A DNA stretch of 64,000 nt, from positions 2,480,001 through 2,544,000 of the forward strand of contig JAJTTP010000001.1 of NCBI GenBank assembly GCA_023313575.1, read 5' to 3'. Origin of the DNA: Eutypella sp. D-1. Its lineage: Eukaryota > Ascomycota > Sordariomycetes > Xylariales > Diatrypaceae. Numbering within the stretch: position 1 is the stretch's first letter; each line of letters begins with the position of its first letter. The notes below the pieces were generated by a model. That model searched no databases and was not told where the DNA came from. It was given only the letters and a program-made list of their open reading frames with translations. A program made the position numbers and the translations under genes. Positions 36,611-49,145 of the stretch are shown here, in pieces.

Positions 36611-38312
36611 GGTACTAAAAGTAGGTGATTAAGTGATGTAGTAGTAGAGTGGGAGGAGGGACTGAGAGGAGGGAGTGGGAGGAGTGGGAGAAAGAATTGT
36701 CTCGACCCGAGTCAGCCGAGAGAGCGAATGACGGCTGGTGATTTCAATTGACTGAAAACTCCTCCCAGCTTTTTTCTTCTCTCAAGCTTGGAAGATCAGA
36801 GTCGGGGACTGGAGTAGGAGGAGGGAAGAAGCGAAGGCCAAAAAAAAAGAGGGATTGATCCGTATCGTCCTGGCGCTGCAGATACTGGTACTGATACTGA
36901 TGATATCGATGCTGGTACTGGTGCTAATTAATGCTCCGTGTTTCTGCAATGCGTTAAGGCGCGTGTGTATACGTGCGCGCGTGTTATGTGCGTGCGTGCA
37001 TGTGAAGGTTCCCAGGTTTGCCAGATGCTCGATAGAACGTGTTAACCAAATATGGGGAAATGGAGTAGGTAGGGTAGGTACCTAGGTAGCTCTAGATAGC
37101 CCTGGAGGTATCTATCTCGGATTGTCTATCTATACCTATCTGGCTGGTGCTGGTCGAGTTTTTTTCTTTTTCCTTTTTTAAAAAAATAAAAAGAAGTAAA
37201 AAGAATTAAAAAGGGGAAAAGGGGACAGAAAAGGAAGAAAGGAGAAAAAAAAAGACTTTCACCAAAAACTTACAATTAGGCAAGCTCCAGTTGTAGGTAA
37301 CCATCAGACTTAGGCGTTCTTTTCGGCCTTCTCCAAGTCCTTTAGGATTCCCGTCAGCCAGCTTAGCCGACAGCAGCGCCTCAACATTTAACTATCACTG
37401 TCCCCAAAATGGAGTTCGGTATGGATATGGGACCTACTTAGATAGCCTCTAAGGCTAGGCAGGTAGGTATTTAGGAAGTAAGCTTATGGGAGCTGTATCT
37501 ATATCTTTCTATCCATATCTCTAAGCCGGTGGATATTTATCTCCCGCATTAAGCAGTTTTGTCCTTAAAAGTCCTTAATGTGTCTTTTTTACTTTTAACC
37601 CGCTAAAGTCCCGCTAAAGCAATCCCACATGAAGTTCCTAATTAGTAATTATGTCTATAACCCCGGATAGATAAATACCCGAACCGAAGAGATAAACATC
37701 GGGTATAAAAAAAGGACAAATGTAGCGAATGAGGTCTCCGCTAAATCACCCCGTTATTCTGGGGTATAGGGGAACGAGATATGCATATAACCTATGCCGC
37801 TTCAAGCAGGAGAAGCAAGCTAAGGGGGACTCTTTAGGGCAATACACGCTCCAACCACCCACCCCCTTATATGGCGGTGTTCTTTTTCTTTTCCTTCTCC
37901 CGCCGTCCGTCCTTAACGTCCAATTCCATACCCGCTTTCGGCCCGGCTATGTATGTAGCAGCAAAGTTTTTTTTCTTTAAATGGGAAGAAAAAAAGGAAT
38001 TAAAGAGGGACGACAGGACAGGAACGTTTGCATGGTATGACCCGCACTGCACCGCACGGCACTGCATTTGCATCGCATCGCACCTATGTATGTACTTAAG
38101 GTACCCCATAACCGTCGGTAAGGCATAGAGAGCAATTACCTACATAGCAGGCACCTATCTGCTTCCCAAGTACTTAAATGGATATCCGAGGCGAGGCGAG
38201 GCAAGGGAGTGGAGGGGGTTGGTTGGTATCGCACTATTTATTTTAATCACGCCGATTCTACCGGCAATAGCAATAGTTAAAATGCTCGTTCAATACGCAA
38301 GGTCTCGGATGG

Positions 38313-38336
38313 GGGAAGAGACGAAGGTCTCTTCCC
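38313..38336. repeat. 10-bp hairpin GGGAAGAGAC / GTCTCTTCCC
   Basis: Perfect inverted arms at 38313-38322 and 38327-38336 flank a 4-base loop, followed by another CTCTTCCCCC half-copy. Function unknown. Confidence 0.7.
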
Positions 38337-39772
38337 TCTCTCTTCCCCCACGTGCAAATCTTTTTCTCTTTCTGTGTATGTATTATTTCCTTGGCTGTTG
38401 CTGTGTGTATAAGCAACGACGATAAGGCAGGCTATGGATAAGTTTGTTGTGGGTTGTAGTGTAGTGAGGTAGGCCCGTAAGCGACAGGTAGGTGTTATAG
38501 CAGCGATCCCTGAACAACATATAGCCCGCCGGCCCATCCATCCATCCGTCCGGCCGCCCGGCCGCGCATCCGTCTCAGCGCAATCGCACAGCAGAGCGAA
38601 TGCATCGCGACCATCTGCTTCCCCTAGACTCTTCCTTGGGAAAAGAGTTCATAGAGTCTGAAAGCGAGACACAAGCGGCTGGGACGTAGGGCGTGTTTCT
38701 ATCTTTTTTAAAAGACAGATCGCGAAGGACCGGTGTTAGGCCACATGTGCCGGTACTGCTCCTTTGCCGGGCGGATGATCTTCCTTGGAGGGATACCCTT
38801 TTTTGTTTCGCTGACGGAGGGAACGTGTTGATCGGCGGACCAACCCATCACCATGCCCAATTTTCTGTCCCCACGTCCCCCAAAACCCACAACAAAAACA
38901 AATACATAGATATGATAGCCCACATGCCTATATGCAGATGCTTGCTTGATCCAGCCAGCCCGCCAGTTTCATAGTTCCTGCCCCCGAATAGATCTCTGTA
39001 AGATAGTAGTAGATGGCTTCCATGTCCGCACCACCCCCACCTCCCGGTCCCTGGCTCCCTACCCACCAAGGAAAAAAAAAAAGCAGAAAATCTTTGGTGA
39101 CTCTCCCATCCTCTCTTAGTCATCTCGCGCTCGGGCGGTGATGTCAATGTGAGGAGAGATCAAGATATCCATCCGAGAACTCCATTAAACTCCTAGCGGA
39201 ACACGACCACGGGGGGTGGATAATAAAACAAGGAACCAAAATAGAAGCGTTGTCGCCCAATCCGCTACTACTCTTCTCCCGCGGGACGGAAAGGGAGGGT
39301 AAATGAAACTCGCGGAAAGGAGAGAAATACGATACAAAACTTTTGCATCTCCAACCCCTTTTCCTCCGCCAAGAGGTCGAGCCTGAGCCTGTTTGTGCTG
39401 CCGTTCTTCGAGAATAGAGAGAGAGATAAGGGTAAAATGGAGTCATTGTTGGCATCGCTTGTTGGCTTGAATCAAAATAAAATCTGCTACCGCCCGATGC
39501 TCCGAGAACAACCTTTATGCCAACTCCGTCGCGATGCTTTTTGCATGCAAGATAACCAAGACCTAGTACTATTATGCGTGAAATGTGTGCAGAAACAGTT
39601 GGGCCTTCCATATATGTGTCTCTTCTCTCTTTTCTTCTCTCCCATCTCGTACGGAAGCGGGTGGCCAAAAGGGGGAGCTTGAGCTGTAGGGGTGCGGGTA
39701 TCTCGATATTGGATTGTGCTTATGATCTGGGTAGGAGATCATCTCCGTCGTCTACGCAGAGTGGGAATCCGG

Positions 39773-41020
39773 CTAACTCGTCAGCTTCGACGCCTTCCAC
39801 GCGGGATTGAGGTTATCCACGTCTAGGTCCTGGACACCTTCGTCGTCGATCTCCAGGAAGCCCGAACGATGTGGAGGGATTTTTGTACCGCGGGTGTACG
39901 CACCGATGTCCCTACGCATGCTGGTCGGGCGATAGCTTCTCATCCTCGGTGTTGCTTCGCACTCCTCCAGGGCGCTTGGGTCTTCCTGGGCTATGCGCTC
40001 CATCTCGTTGTCCGCTAGGTCTTTCGTCTTGCATAGGCGGTCCTTAATCTTCTCTACCTCGTCCGCGCAGTCGCCATCTCGAAGGAATTGGTGCGCCGCG
40101 CGCTCACACATGCTCTGCACGTAGTCGAGGCCTTTGTCGAGATCGTCGTAGATGTCACCCCTCTCATTAAACATGCCTAGCCCTCCGCTCAAGGCCGACG
40201 CGCCCGCCATGCCTGGCCTCGGCATGCGTCTCTGTAGCATGGATGGCGGTAGGTTGCGAGGCACAAGGCCGCCCATCTGCCGCGTTGGGGGGAAGCGTGG
40301 CCGTAAGTCATCCGTCGCGTCTTCTCTCGGTCTCGTGAATCTCGGGTCCGCGGCGATCATGCCATCTCCGGGCCTTAAACCGTCGCCATCGTCGTCATCA
40401 TCATCGTCGGGCATCTCGAGCTCGGCTAACCGCTTGATCTCAGCGACCTTGGCAGCCATCTTGGCTTTCCGCATTAGGTTTCGTGACGCGGACACGAACT
40501 TGACCAATTCTTCGAAAAAAGACTGCACATAGCTATCATAATAGACAATGATCATAATTCGAGACCGGTATTTTATTGTCCCATCCTCCATGCTGATGAC
40601 CGAATCTGTCTTCTGGCGCTTACGGACGACTGCACGCGCACGGCGTTGCGCAGCGGTTATGGCCTCCTTAGTCTGGCGCTGGATTGTTGACGACGTGGAT
40701 TTCGGACTCGAGTTCTTCACAACGCCGTTCTGCAGGGGGTGCTCCCCAGCCTCTGGTTGTGTGGGATTCTGGGGATCTTGTGTTGTCTGGTCGTGGGGTG
40801 CATCGGAAGGAAAGGCGGCGCCATCGTCTTTCGGTTTTAATGACTCGGTCGACCCTTTATTCCTCAGAGACTTCGTGGCGGCGGCCTTTTTCTGCTGTTC
40901 GCTCTCCTCATGCTTGGCCAGATCCAGCTGGCGTTGCTCGATCTGTCCATTGAGATCATCCAGACGTCTCAGCCAGTCGGGGACATTGGCAATCAAGCTT
41001 CTCAGCGAGTCTACCCCCAT
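39773..41020 (-). CDS. Protein of unknown function with acidic and coiled-coil-like parts
   Basis: An intronless ORF of 415 residues that I do not recognise. It opens MGVDSLRSLIANVPDWLRRLDDLNGQIEQRQ, a helical start with a heptad-like pattern and an invariant-looking W. A polar low-complexity stretch follows (about 40-110), then a basic AAQRRARAVVRKRQKTDS. Next is a compact predicted fold (about 150-210) with YRSRIMIIVYYDSYVQSFFEELVKFVSASRNLMRKAKM. A run of seven Asp (about 216-222) precedes a proline/arginine-rich linker. The C-terminal helical part contains CERAAHQFLRDGDC and KDRLCKTKDLADNEMERI. There is no signal peptide or membrane helix, and the basic patch suggests a nuclear or cytosolic place. 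Codon use, length and the frame free of stops argue for a real gene. Function is unknown. Confidence 0.8.
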   Translation of the reverse strand: MGVDSLRSLIANVPDWLRRLDDLNGQIEQRQLDLAKHEESEQQKKAAATKSLRNKGSTESLKPKDDGAAFPSDAPHDQTTQDPQNPTQPEAGEHPLQNGVVKNSSPKSTSSTIQRQTKEAITAAQRRARAVVRKRQKTDSVISMEDGTIKYRSRIMIIVYYDSYVQSFFEELVKFVSASRNLMRKAKMAAKVAEIKRLAELEMPDDDDDDDGDGLRPGDGMIAADPRFTRPREDATDDLRPRFPPTRQMGGLVPRNLPPSMLQRRMPRPGMAGASALSGGLGMFNERGDIYDDLDKGLDYVQSMCERAAHQFLRDGDCADEVEKIKDRLCKTKDLADNEMERIAQEDPSALEECEATPRMRSYRPTSMRRDIGAYTRGTKIPPHRSGFLEIDDEGVQDLDVDNLNPAWKASKLTS

Positions 41021-41724
41021 GGTGGAGGTGAAGTCGAAACGACAGTTACGCCTCGGAAAGTAATCGCAGGCGGATTTCGTAGTGTTGCTTGTTTGCTGGT
41101 GGCGGCCGATCGTCCCCTAGAAGCTACCCATCGACATTTGGGATGGGGGAAAAGAAGAAGACCGATATCGACTTCTTGAGTATGTGACGTGTTGGAACAG
41201 AACGAGATCTTTTCGTAGTAGGCCTTTCGCACCGCAGGCCAATTGTAATAACCCTGATAATTCCCCTGGCGAAGTCTAGAACGAGGTGGTTAAGAAGATG
41301 GGCAAGGCGTAGTAGATATATATCACGTAAAAAGTAAAAAGAGAAGAAAGAGAGAAAGAAAAAATAGTAGTAGCAAGAGATCTCCTGGATGATTGATTGA
41401 TTACTCGCCGTGGCCGTTTTTGGGGGTAAGACCTATATGATTGAATCTATTGTCGATATAGAAAATCAACGCGACCCAAAACAAGCCCCAAGCCCAAGAT
41501 CAAAGCAGAGGAACAAAAAATGAATAAATATAAAAATTCAAAACTTGAAAAAAGAGACAGGGCGAATTAGGGGGGACAAGGCAAAGAAGCAAGGGTAAGA
41601 GAGAAAAGAGGAAGAGAAGAAGAGTGATATTGATATGCTAAGGTGAATAGATGGATGGGATAGGATAGGATAGGATAAAGGGGGTGAGGGAGATACGGAG
41701 TAGATGGATGGATACACTCCCCTG

Positions 41725-41748
41725 GAGAGAGAGAGAGAGAGAGAGAGA
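41725..41748. repeat. (GA)12 microsatellite
   Basis: Twelve uninterrupted GA units. A simple repeat in the upstream region of the unknown-function gene, about 0.7 kb from its start codon. Confidence 0.95.
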
Positions 41749-41926
41749 TGGATAAGAAAGAATTGGATTGAGGTGAGAATGTTGGAGGGTAGTAAAGGAA
41801 TTGAAATCACTTTTGGTGTTGCTGTTTGGTACTACTAGTGTAGTTGCTGGTATTATTGCTATTGCTGTTTGCTTGCTATTTTTTTGGCTTGCTGTTGTAA
41901 GTAAGTAATGAAAGCTCTCTCTCCAG

Positions 41927-41950
41927 GGCTGGCTGGCTGGCTGGCTGGCT
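41927..41950. repeat. (GGCT)6 microsatellite
   Basis: Six perfect GGCT units. A simple tetranucleotide repeat, no assigned role. Confidence 0.95.
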
Positions 41951-42322
41951 ACTTACTATGTACGTACGAGGATACCACTAAGTACGAGGATGGCTACGAG
42001 GATGCTACGAGGATGGATCTGGCAGTTCTGGATGTTCCGGACGGGTTTATTCGTTCTTGGTTCAAGGTTCTACATAATGCCCAGGTAAGTACTGCATAGA
42101 GCCTAGAGTATGTACCTACATAGGTAGGCCAAGATGCCAATATGCCAAGGTTCCTGGCAGGTCATTACATTGTCTAGTAGTACCACCTCTTCTAAGTTAC
42201 GTACACAGTCCCTTATAGAAGCAGATGTAGGTACATAGTATGAAGTACTCTCTACAGACGGGATAAACATTGAACAGCCTGGCAGAGTTGTCCACGGGTT
42301 GTCTCAGGGGACATGGATTACC

Positions 42323-42340
42323 TATCTAGGTACCTAGATA
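42323..42340. repeat. Perfect 18-bp palindrome of the TACCTAGGTA family
   Basis: TATCTAGGTACCTAGATA is its own reverse complement. Related ACCTACCTAGGTA or TAGGTACCTAGG sequences recur across the intergenic DNA, for example near 5300-5375, 18840-18852, 37068-37090, 43041-43056 and 45256-45270. Confidence 0.85.
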
Positions 42341-45300
42341 CCGTACCTACTACCGATGTAGTATGGGGGGACCTACCCACCCGGCCTCTTTTCCCCCTCC
42401 CCCCGGTCAATTCTTTGGTGTTGTGGAGTCGATAAAAAGGCGACACTAACAGGTACCGTGTCTCTCAAGCCTATCAAGTCTGTCCATAGATTATTACATG
42501 TACACTACTTACTAGGCGGCTTGGGGGGGTTGACAGCGTTATGATTTAGTACTACTAGCCGTTGTTGACAGCGTTTGGTTAGTTTGATCGGCAGCTAAAT
42601 TCAATTACTAGCTTACATACACCTACATCCACCCATCTGCAGAGGCCGTTATGATTTACACCTACAACCTTGAAAAGTACCCGGCCTATCACGTTTCCCA
42701 GCACTGGCAGGTACATGAGGAAGTATTTTGTACAGTTTGTTTCTTATAACATTGAACATGAAGCTACGGCTCTCTTGAAGTTTGTTGTTGTTATCCGTTC
42801 GTTCGTTCGTTTTCTTTGTTCGTTTCTTTCGTTGTTCGTTTAACTTATAGACACCCACAACCCCCGCAGCTCCAAGTTGCCGAGTATACGTAGGTAATGG
42901 TAAAGCCCCATGTAATAATATCATCGGTCTTTTCGCCGTCTTAACCTGGAACCAACACTTGTTTTATAGACCACATATGAACCCGGAAGTCTACGCTCAT
43001 TAGGTATGCGCTGGCCACCCTTATTGGCTCGGTACTTTCCTACCTACCTAGGTACCCAAGTTAGATACTTAGGTATATATATTACTAGGTAGGTAGTTGG
43101 TTGATGTTGTTCGCTGGTTATCTGTGATGAATGATCGAGTGCATAAGAGGGGTGCTCAGGTGAGGACCACGGTTACCTACTACAGCACCTAGATATGCAA
43201 GGTGAGCCGGCCTATACGGTGAAGGGAAATGGATTAAGCCGAAAGAGCTCTAGAGGTTCCTAGACGGGAGTGTCGAGGAGGAGGAGGGGAAGGAGAAGCA
43301 AAGAACATCACTCACCCGCAGACTCGCTCGGTATCGGGCACAGTAAACGTAGGCGCAAAAAAAACAAACGGGCAAGCGGACAAACGGGCAAAAGAAAGCG
43401 GGCAAGAAAGCGGGCAGCGAGGCAGGACGGGCTGGATAGGGAAAATAACGGGGGAGCAGGTGAGACGAGCAGATGCAAAAGACTGGACCTTCTAACGGAT
43501 ACATAAGTAATTATGGATAGCAACAACCTTGGAAGCATGCCGGCAGCCTAGTAATTGTATCGCGGGTCGCATATACAGTTGCGGTATCTGGGGGGATGAT
43601 CGACGTCGGGTCTTTTTGCCTTTCTTTCTTCTTTCTTTTTCATCTGCGCATTAGTTGGTCGATTTATCAGGTCAGTTCCCGTTCTGTCATGGGTCCCTCC
43701 AAGCCGGACCGCCCCCTCCCCCCTTTTTTCTAGGGCTTTTCGACACTTCGTCAGCAGTGACGGACTACATAAATCCAATTCACTTCACTCCCCTTCTGCA
43801 GGAGTTCCATTATGCATCGGCCAATCCTTTGAATCTGCCGACCCATATAGCTCAAATAGGTTTAGTTGACGTTGCTAATCGCGGTTCGTTCGATTCAGTT
43901 CTAAGTAGCTATAAAATGGCACATATAATGCTCTAACTAGCTAAGTGGCTATTGGTATATACGCATGGAAATTGGCAAGTACCTCTTTGGGAAATATATT
44001 AAGGGATGATATAGGCAATGATTTATGATAGTAACCTGAAGTCTTGCTTTATAATATAGCTACCTACAGTACAAGTAGGCAACTACCTGGTTTAGGTATT
44101 TATGCAATGTACATGAGTAAGTGACAAAGACTGGTTTGGATTGTCTGGGAGTTGGTTTTCTCCTTTCAAAGTTCCCTTCGTATTCCACCCACTTTACGAT
44201 AGCCTACCTAGGCAAACACCTACATCACAGAGCGAGCGAGGAATAACTAAGTAGTTGACTGGTGGATAGATAAACTGTATACGTAGTATCCTATATTAAT
44301 GTGCATTGTACGACATATTGGCCCGCAACAAGGATCAGGGGTATTTTAGTGGAGGGAGATCTGCTTCGCATTTCAGTGTGTCTTAGGAAGTAGCTGGACT
44401 TGATAGATAGATTGTAGTTAGTTAGATATAATCACTATGTCTGTATATACTTAGGTATACGGAGAAACTAGAGGTAATGGCATCCAGTTTTCGTCTTGGT
44501 TCATCTCTATGGCCTTTATTTGCATATTTGTCTATTTTCTTTCCGCCATGTAGTAAGTGATGATGGTGACATGCAGATAGTTATATACTTGCTTAGATGC
44601 AAGATGGCAGCCCTGAGATATATCTAGCTAGGTTGCTAGGTATCCATTTATAGCGGAAAAGCAAAAGCGGACCTAGTTGATAAACGTCTGTATGTATATT
44701 AATGGCGGTAGATACCCACCTCTCAAACCCCCTTTTAGATCGGTCAATTCTCTCATTCGTCACTGCTTTCACTGTTCGGCTGGCAGTTCGGTCACCCGTC
44801 ACCTACATAGTACTTCCGATTGCTGCTACTACTTATGATGCTATCATCTTAGTACATTATGGACCCGTGGATGGCCCCGGGGGTTCTTATTCTAGATACT
44901 TAGGTATTCAAACATATTATATAGGTGAAATTTCAGGGACGTGTTACATTAAGTCTTAGTCTACATATCTACATTGCTAGTTATAGGCCATCGCGACCCA
45001 CCCATTACCTATATAGGTAGCACGTCCTTACGAGAGCTGCATCTGTCGGTGGCTACCCACAGTAGCTTATATGCCTACGTACCCACGTAGTAGTATGTAA
45101 CGCAAGGTAACGGTTGGATGATGGGTGGAAGGAACTTTCGGGCGCTAAACCATCCTTGAAGTCAAAAATCCCATGCCTTAGTTAGATCATCCACATTAAC
45201 ATCCATTCATCCATTCGTTCGTTCATCCCATCCCCAATGCCATTCGAAAAGGCAGTACCTAGGTAGTAGGCTAAAGCACGGGAAAGAGGAGGGGGTTGAA

Positions 45301-48300
45301 GAAAGGAGCGCGTGCGGCTAACACCGTATCAAGGTAACATCTTCAGTCAAGTCCTTACGAGGATGACGATGACGATGACGATGCCTACATGGCCAGTCAG
45401 GATAGGAGGCCCTTCACTGGACGATTAGTGAACAGACTTAGGTATACTAGCAAGCAGCCGAGCCGACGATGCGCTCCGGCTTATAACATGCCGTCGGGGG
45501 GTCCCGGTGAGGGCGGCAAAAATAATGAAAGTACCGTGTTTAGCTTGGACGAACTTCCATTAAAATCTGCCAGACCGCTTCCCGTCGTGCAGATGCAGGT
45601 CGACAGTTGCGGCAGCCGCGGAATTGAGCGAAAGGCGAGGTCATCCGTCCAGTTTTCCGATTTATGCAACATCATTTTCACTTTTTCTAGTCTATTTATC
45701 TTTGTTCTTAGGGGCCTTGAAGGAGCCACCTTTTCTTATTTGGTTCTTGTCTGCCCGTCCACCCAAGTTCCCCAGTAGGTACGAATGATCTGGACGCCCT
45801 AGACGCGCCAACCTCGCACACTTGCATGTGCGCACAGCTAGCCTACCTATGTAAGAAACTTAAGGTTATTTCGTCAGTACTGCCCTAGACAGGCACCCTA
45901 GACTGCGCTTGATCTGGTCTAATTAGATCCGGTCAAGATGATGCAGCGGTCGTAATGTGCTTTGCTGTGCTGTGCTGTGTTGTGCCGTGCTGTCTCATTC
46001 CGAGGAGGCAGGGAGAAGTCCCGAAATACATAGGATCCCCCGCAACCAATACCGCTTCACTGACTCGCTCATGACATGAATTGCTTTGCTATGCTCGGAC
46101 TTCTGCCAAGTTCACTCAAGTTAGGTACCTACCGAGACCGAGACCATACCAATATCAATGGGGTATGTATTGTCGGGCCGCAGTTATGACTGTTTTGTCA
46201 CATGCGAGTTGGCATTCTCGGCTTTTACTACGATGAGTGTTGAAAACCATGGGATTTACATGGCTAGGTAGTATAAAGATGCTAGGCCGGTAATGATTCC
46301 CACATAGGTATGTAAGGCGATATCCATATTCAGGGGTTGTCCTCTTCAGCCCCCCTTCTCTCATGCTGCCACGGCCCGAAGCTCGTGTCTTACCCTAGAG
46401 CCCCGCGTCCTCCCCCTCCCTACCCCCTCCCCGCTCCCTTCACATATCGACCTGGTCGAGAGACAGAGACACGCATTTGAAAAACCACGTGTGGGCATGG
46501 GTAGAAAAATCGATGCCCGATCGCATTGAAAATGGCATCAAAAGAGAAAACGCCTTGTTTCTATTTAGATTGAAGCACGCGAGTCCCGATTACACCAGGG
46601 TTCGGCTGCTTGGCCTACCTAGCTGGGATGCCAATCAGGCAAAAGTACCCAGCATAAAAGAGGGCTTGAGGATAGTGATGGAGTTTGTAAGCTTAATATA
46701 GCCACAAGCCGTTGATCGACAATTAGGATGACTTGGGCGCCAAAGAAACGGGGTGGGGTGAGGGCGTTGACCCGGCCCTGGACGCGGTGAAACCATTGAA
46801 GATCGCCGTTGCGGGTGTACGGGCATAGGTTAGTCGAACAGTAACACCATCCGCTTTATTATAGTAGCCATGTACTCTCGGTAGACGCCATACTACCTGA
46901 TCGGAATAGGTCGTACAAGTTTAGTCTTTCGTTACACACCAGCGTCATGTTCACCGTGGCTAAGCGATCAGGTCGGGAGCCTCTAACCAGGAAAACCACT
47001 CTGTAGTTAAAAGTAGAACCGTCGAATTCACGAGAAACAATGAGATGTGTCAAAAGCGCCCCCAAGCGCGCGGACAATTGGGATTATCGAGATAATCTCT
47101 CGGCCGAAACGACGAAGTGTACCATCCACGTTCCACGCGAGATTCACGGCGCAGGTTTCCCGTCCGAGTCGCTGGCGCCGGGGCTAAACTGCGGCGCGCC
47201 GGATGGGCTAACGTTGTCGGGAGGAGAGAAGGAAGGAAAGAAAACGGCAGCAAGGGAGTGCACGCGAGGTTCTTGTCGGACCTTGGCAAGGTTAACTACT
47301 AGTATAAGTACTAGGAGGGTTAAGGCTATAATGTATAGACAACGGCGGGAATCCTTCGAGATAGCTTCTTGGCCCCGACTTTTTACCAATTACTATGCAC
47401 AGTTGATGCTGACTACAGGTACATAAATAACTTTGCCGTTGGGTACATGGAAAGGGTCGGTCACCCACATAACGACTACGAACGTAACAATCCAGCAACC
47501 AGCCATAGGCAATGCGGAACAAAGGCTATCGTGCATGTCAATGTACCCCAAATAAATAAGACGAAATCCGATAAAAAGGGGGCACTCATGCAAAATCCAC
47601 CCTCCCCTCCACACAATGCGGTTGTTCCGCCATGGATTGGCATCAGCGCCAAGAGGTACCTAACAAGATATGAAGTGAGATTTGAGATCTTAGGGTTCCC
47701 GCTCCCGATCCCGGAAAACCAACGTCGAACCTAGCCAGAAGGAGCATTGCAGGAGGGGTCGTGGGGGGGTGAGGGGATTCATCTCAAGTAGGATGCGGGC
47801 CGTCTCTGACGAACGTCGTAGACAGCCGGTTCCCTACATTGGCGGAGACATTACTAGATCCCTACATACATAAGCATCTATCATCTTCAAGCTTCCTCTG
47901 AAAGCCCATCCTCAGCTGCTACATTCGTGGTGCTAGTGGACGGCCGATATCTTATTAACAGATGAATATTCACCAAACCCAGCCAGGACGAACCATAACT
48001 ATCGCCGAGCGATGGGCATATGGTCCAGAGTTGATAATACTCAATTAACCGGCAGCCATGTTGGGCAAGTAAGCCGAAGGAGGGGTGAATCGGGACTTGA
48101 ATTCCGATGGGCACGCAGAAGGCTTTCTTATTTAGGTCCTTTTTCTACTTCTATTATGCTTTTCTCGCTCTTTTCGATTATTATTACTACGCAAGTATAA
48201 AACTCCGACCATGTGATAAAGCAGGTATGTTGCTTACTTATCTAGGCGGCTGGGGTGGTGGAGAGGAAGCGAGAAAGCCAGCCCTGGCAAGGGCAGGTCC

Positions 48301-48849
48301 GGACGAATCAAGCAAGACATATCTGTCTATACCCATTTCCCTTCTTGTTCGTCTATTATCTCCTTTTCGGCCCAGAAAACTGCGCTAACTGCCAAAAAAG
48401 GGTAAAAGTCGGATATTTTCTCACAAATCCTCCGCATGAATACAAACCAGCTGTCGGCGCAAGGGCAAAAGCTGACTGGGCAGATAGGGTGGGAATAGAC
48501 CCCGAGCGCAACGTCGGGGACCTCAGATACAGCAGCCACTAGGGATGTTGCCGCCGATCCCATACCCCCCCCCCCTTCCGCACCCCGAGCCGCCCTTGCC
48601 AGCACATGGCGGACATGGGCCTTGGTTTGCCGGTCTCGTGGCTGGCGATTGGTGCGTGCCCCATGCATCTCATGGCCAACAATGTAGCAGGGTAACCACT
48701 TTATATATCATATACCGGTCCATTCTGCTTTCCTTATTTTATTTCACTTATTTTCTTTTCCCACCCGTGAGAGGATAAGCCCCAGGTTTCGGATCCTTTA
48801 CCGGACACCACCTAGAGGCCCGACATAACATGACCTACTCTACTTATAC

Positions 48850-49145
48850 CTAACTTCTTACTTCGCATTCGGTTACATAGTGCACATGTTCTTCCAGGAC
48901 CCTCTCCCGCTCGGACAGGCCGTGTTTCGTGCGTAGGGCGAAGAGATTTATATCCCCGGTTTCCCTCGGGAAGACCAAGTCACCCGGGTTGGCGTTAATC
49001 ATCGCGGCATCATTATGTAGCGAGAAGAGATACATCTTTCACGTGCTCTCATAAAAAGCCAGGCGAATACGTAGTGGAGCACGTCTCCCACAAAATAGTC
49101 GCGCACGGCAGTGTAGTTGTTTTCAGTGCATAGCTTAGTTACATC
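48850..49145 (-). pseudogene. Unrecognised protein-like fragment, frame-broken
   Basis: A minus-strand frame from 49145 reads DVTKLCTENNYTAVRDYFVG, then DVLHYVFAWLF. It directly follows a possible AG acceptor (CTCCAG before 49145). The sense continues in another frame from the ATG at 49035 as MYLFSLHNDAAMINANPGD, then LVFPRETGDINLFALRTKHG and a helical SERERVLEEHVHYVTECEV, ending at 48850. Both parts have the amino-acid mix of real protein, but the join needs a frameshift or an implausibly short 35-nt intron. I do not recognise the family. It may be a relic gene or the last exons of an unidentified one whose upstream exons I could not find. Confidence 0.3.

Larger units (their letters stand above)
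36269..39772. other. Intergenic region upstream of SHR3
   Basis: This 3.5-kb tract holds the SHR3 promoter, several low-complexity runs (poly-A/T near 37160-37260), a 13-bp tandem repeat (36572-36610), a hairpin (38313-38336) and degenerate CCCGCTAAAG repeats near 37600. A 25-codon minus-strand ORF at 37310-37387 ends in a coding-looking KDLEKAEKNA but stands alone. I see no intact gene. Confidence 0.5.

Noticed and set aside
39144..39668. 174-codon minus-strand open frame downstream of the unknown-function gene
   Set aside because: No ATG at its start, low-complexity Ser/Arg composition, no motif. It lies where the 3' flank of the 39773-41020 gene is expected.
40548..41063. 171-codon plus-strand frame
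   Set aside because: It is antisense to the unknown-function gene and its composition (Ser/Arg/Trp/Cys-rich) is that of a shadow frame.
43825..43915. tRNA-like words TAGCTCAAATAGG and GTTCGATTC
   Set aside because: Both internal-promoter-like boxes occur at about the right spacing, but no acceptor, D-arm or anticodon stem can be formed, so it is not a tRNA gene.
45389..45778. 129-codon plus-strand frame starting at an ATG after a GATGAC repeat
   Set aside because: Composition changes along the frame, there is no recognisable domain, and its antisense frame is similarly open; judged to be chance.
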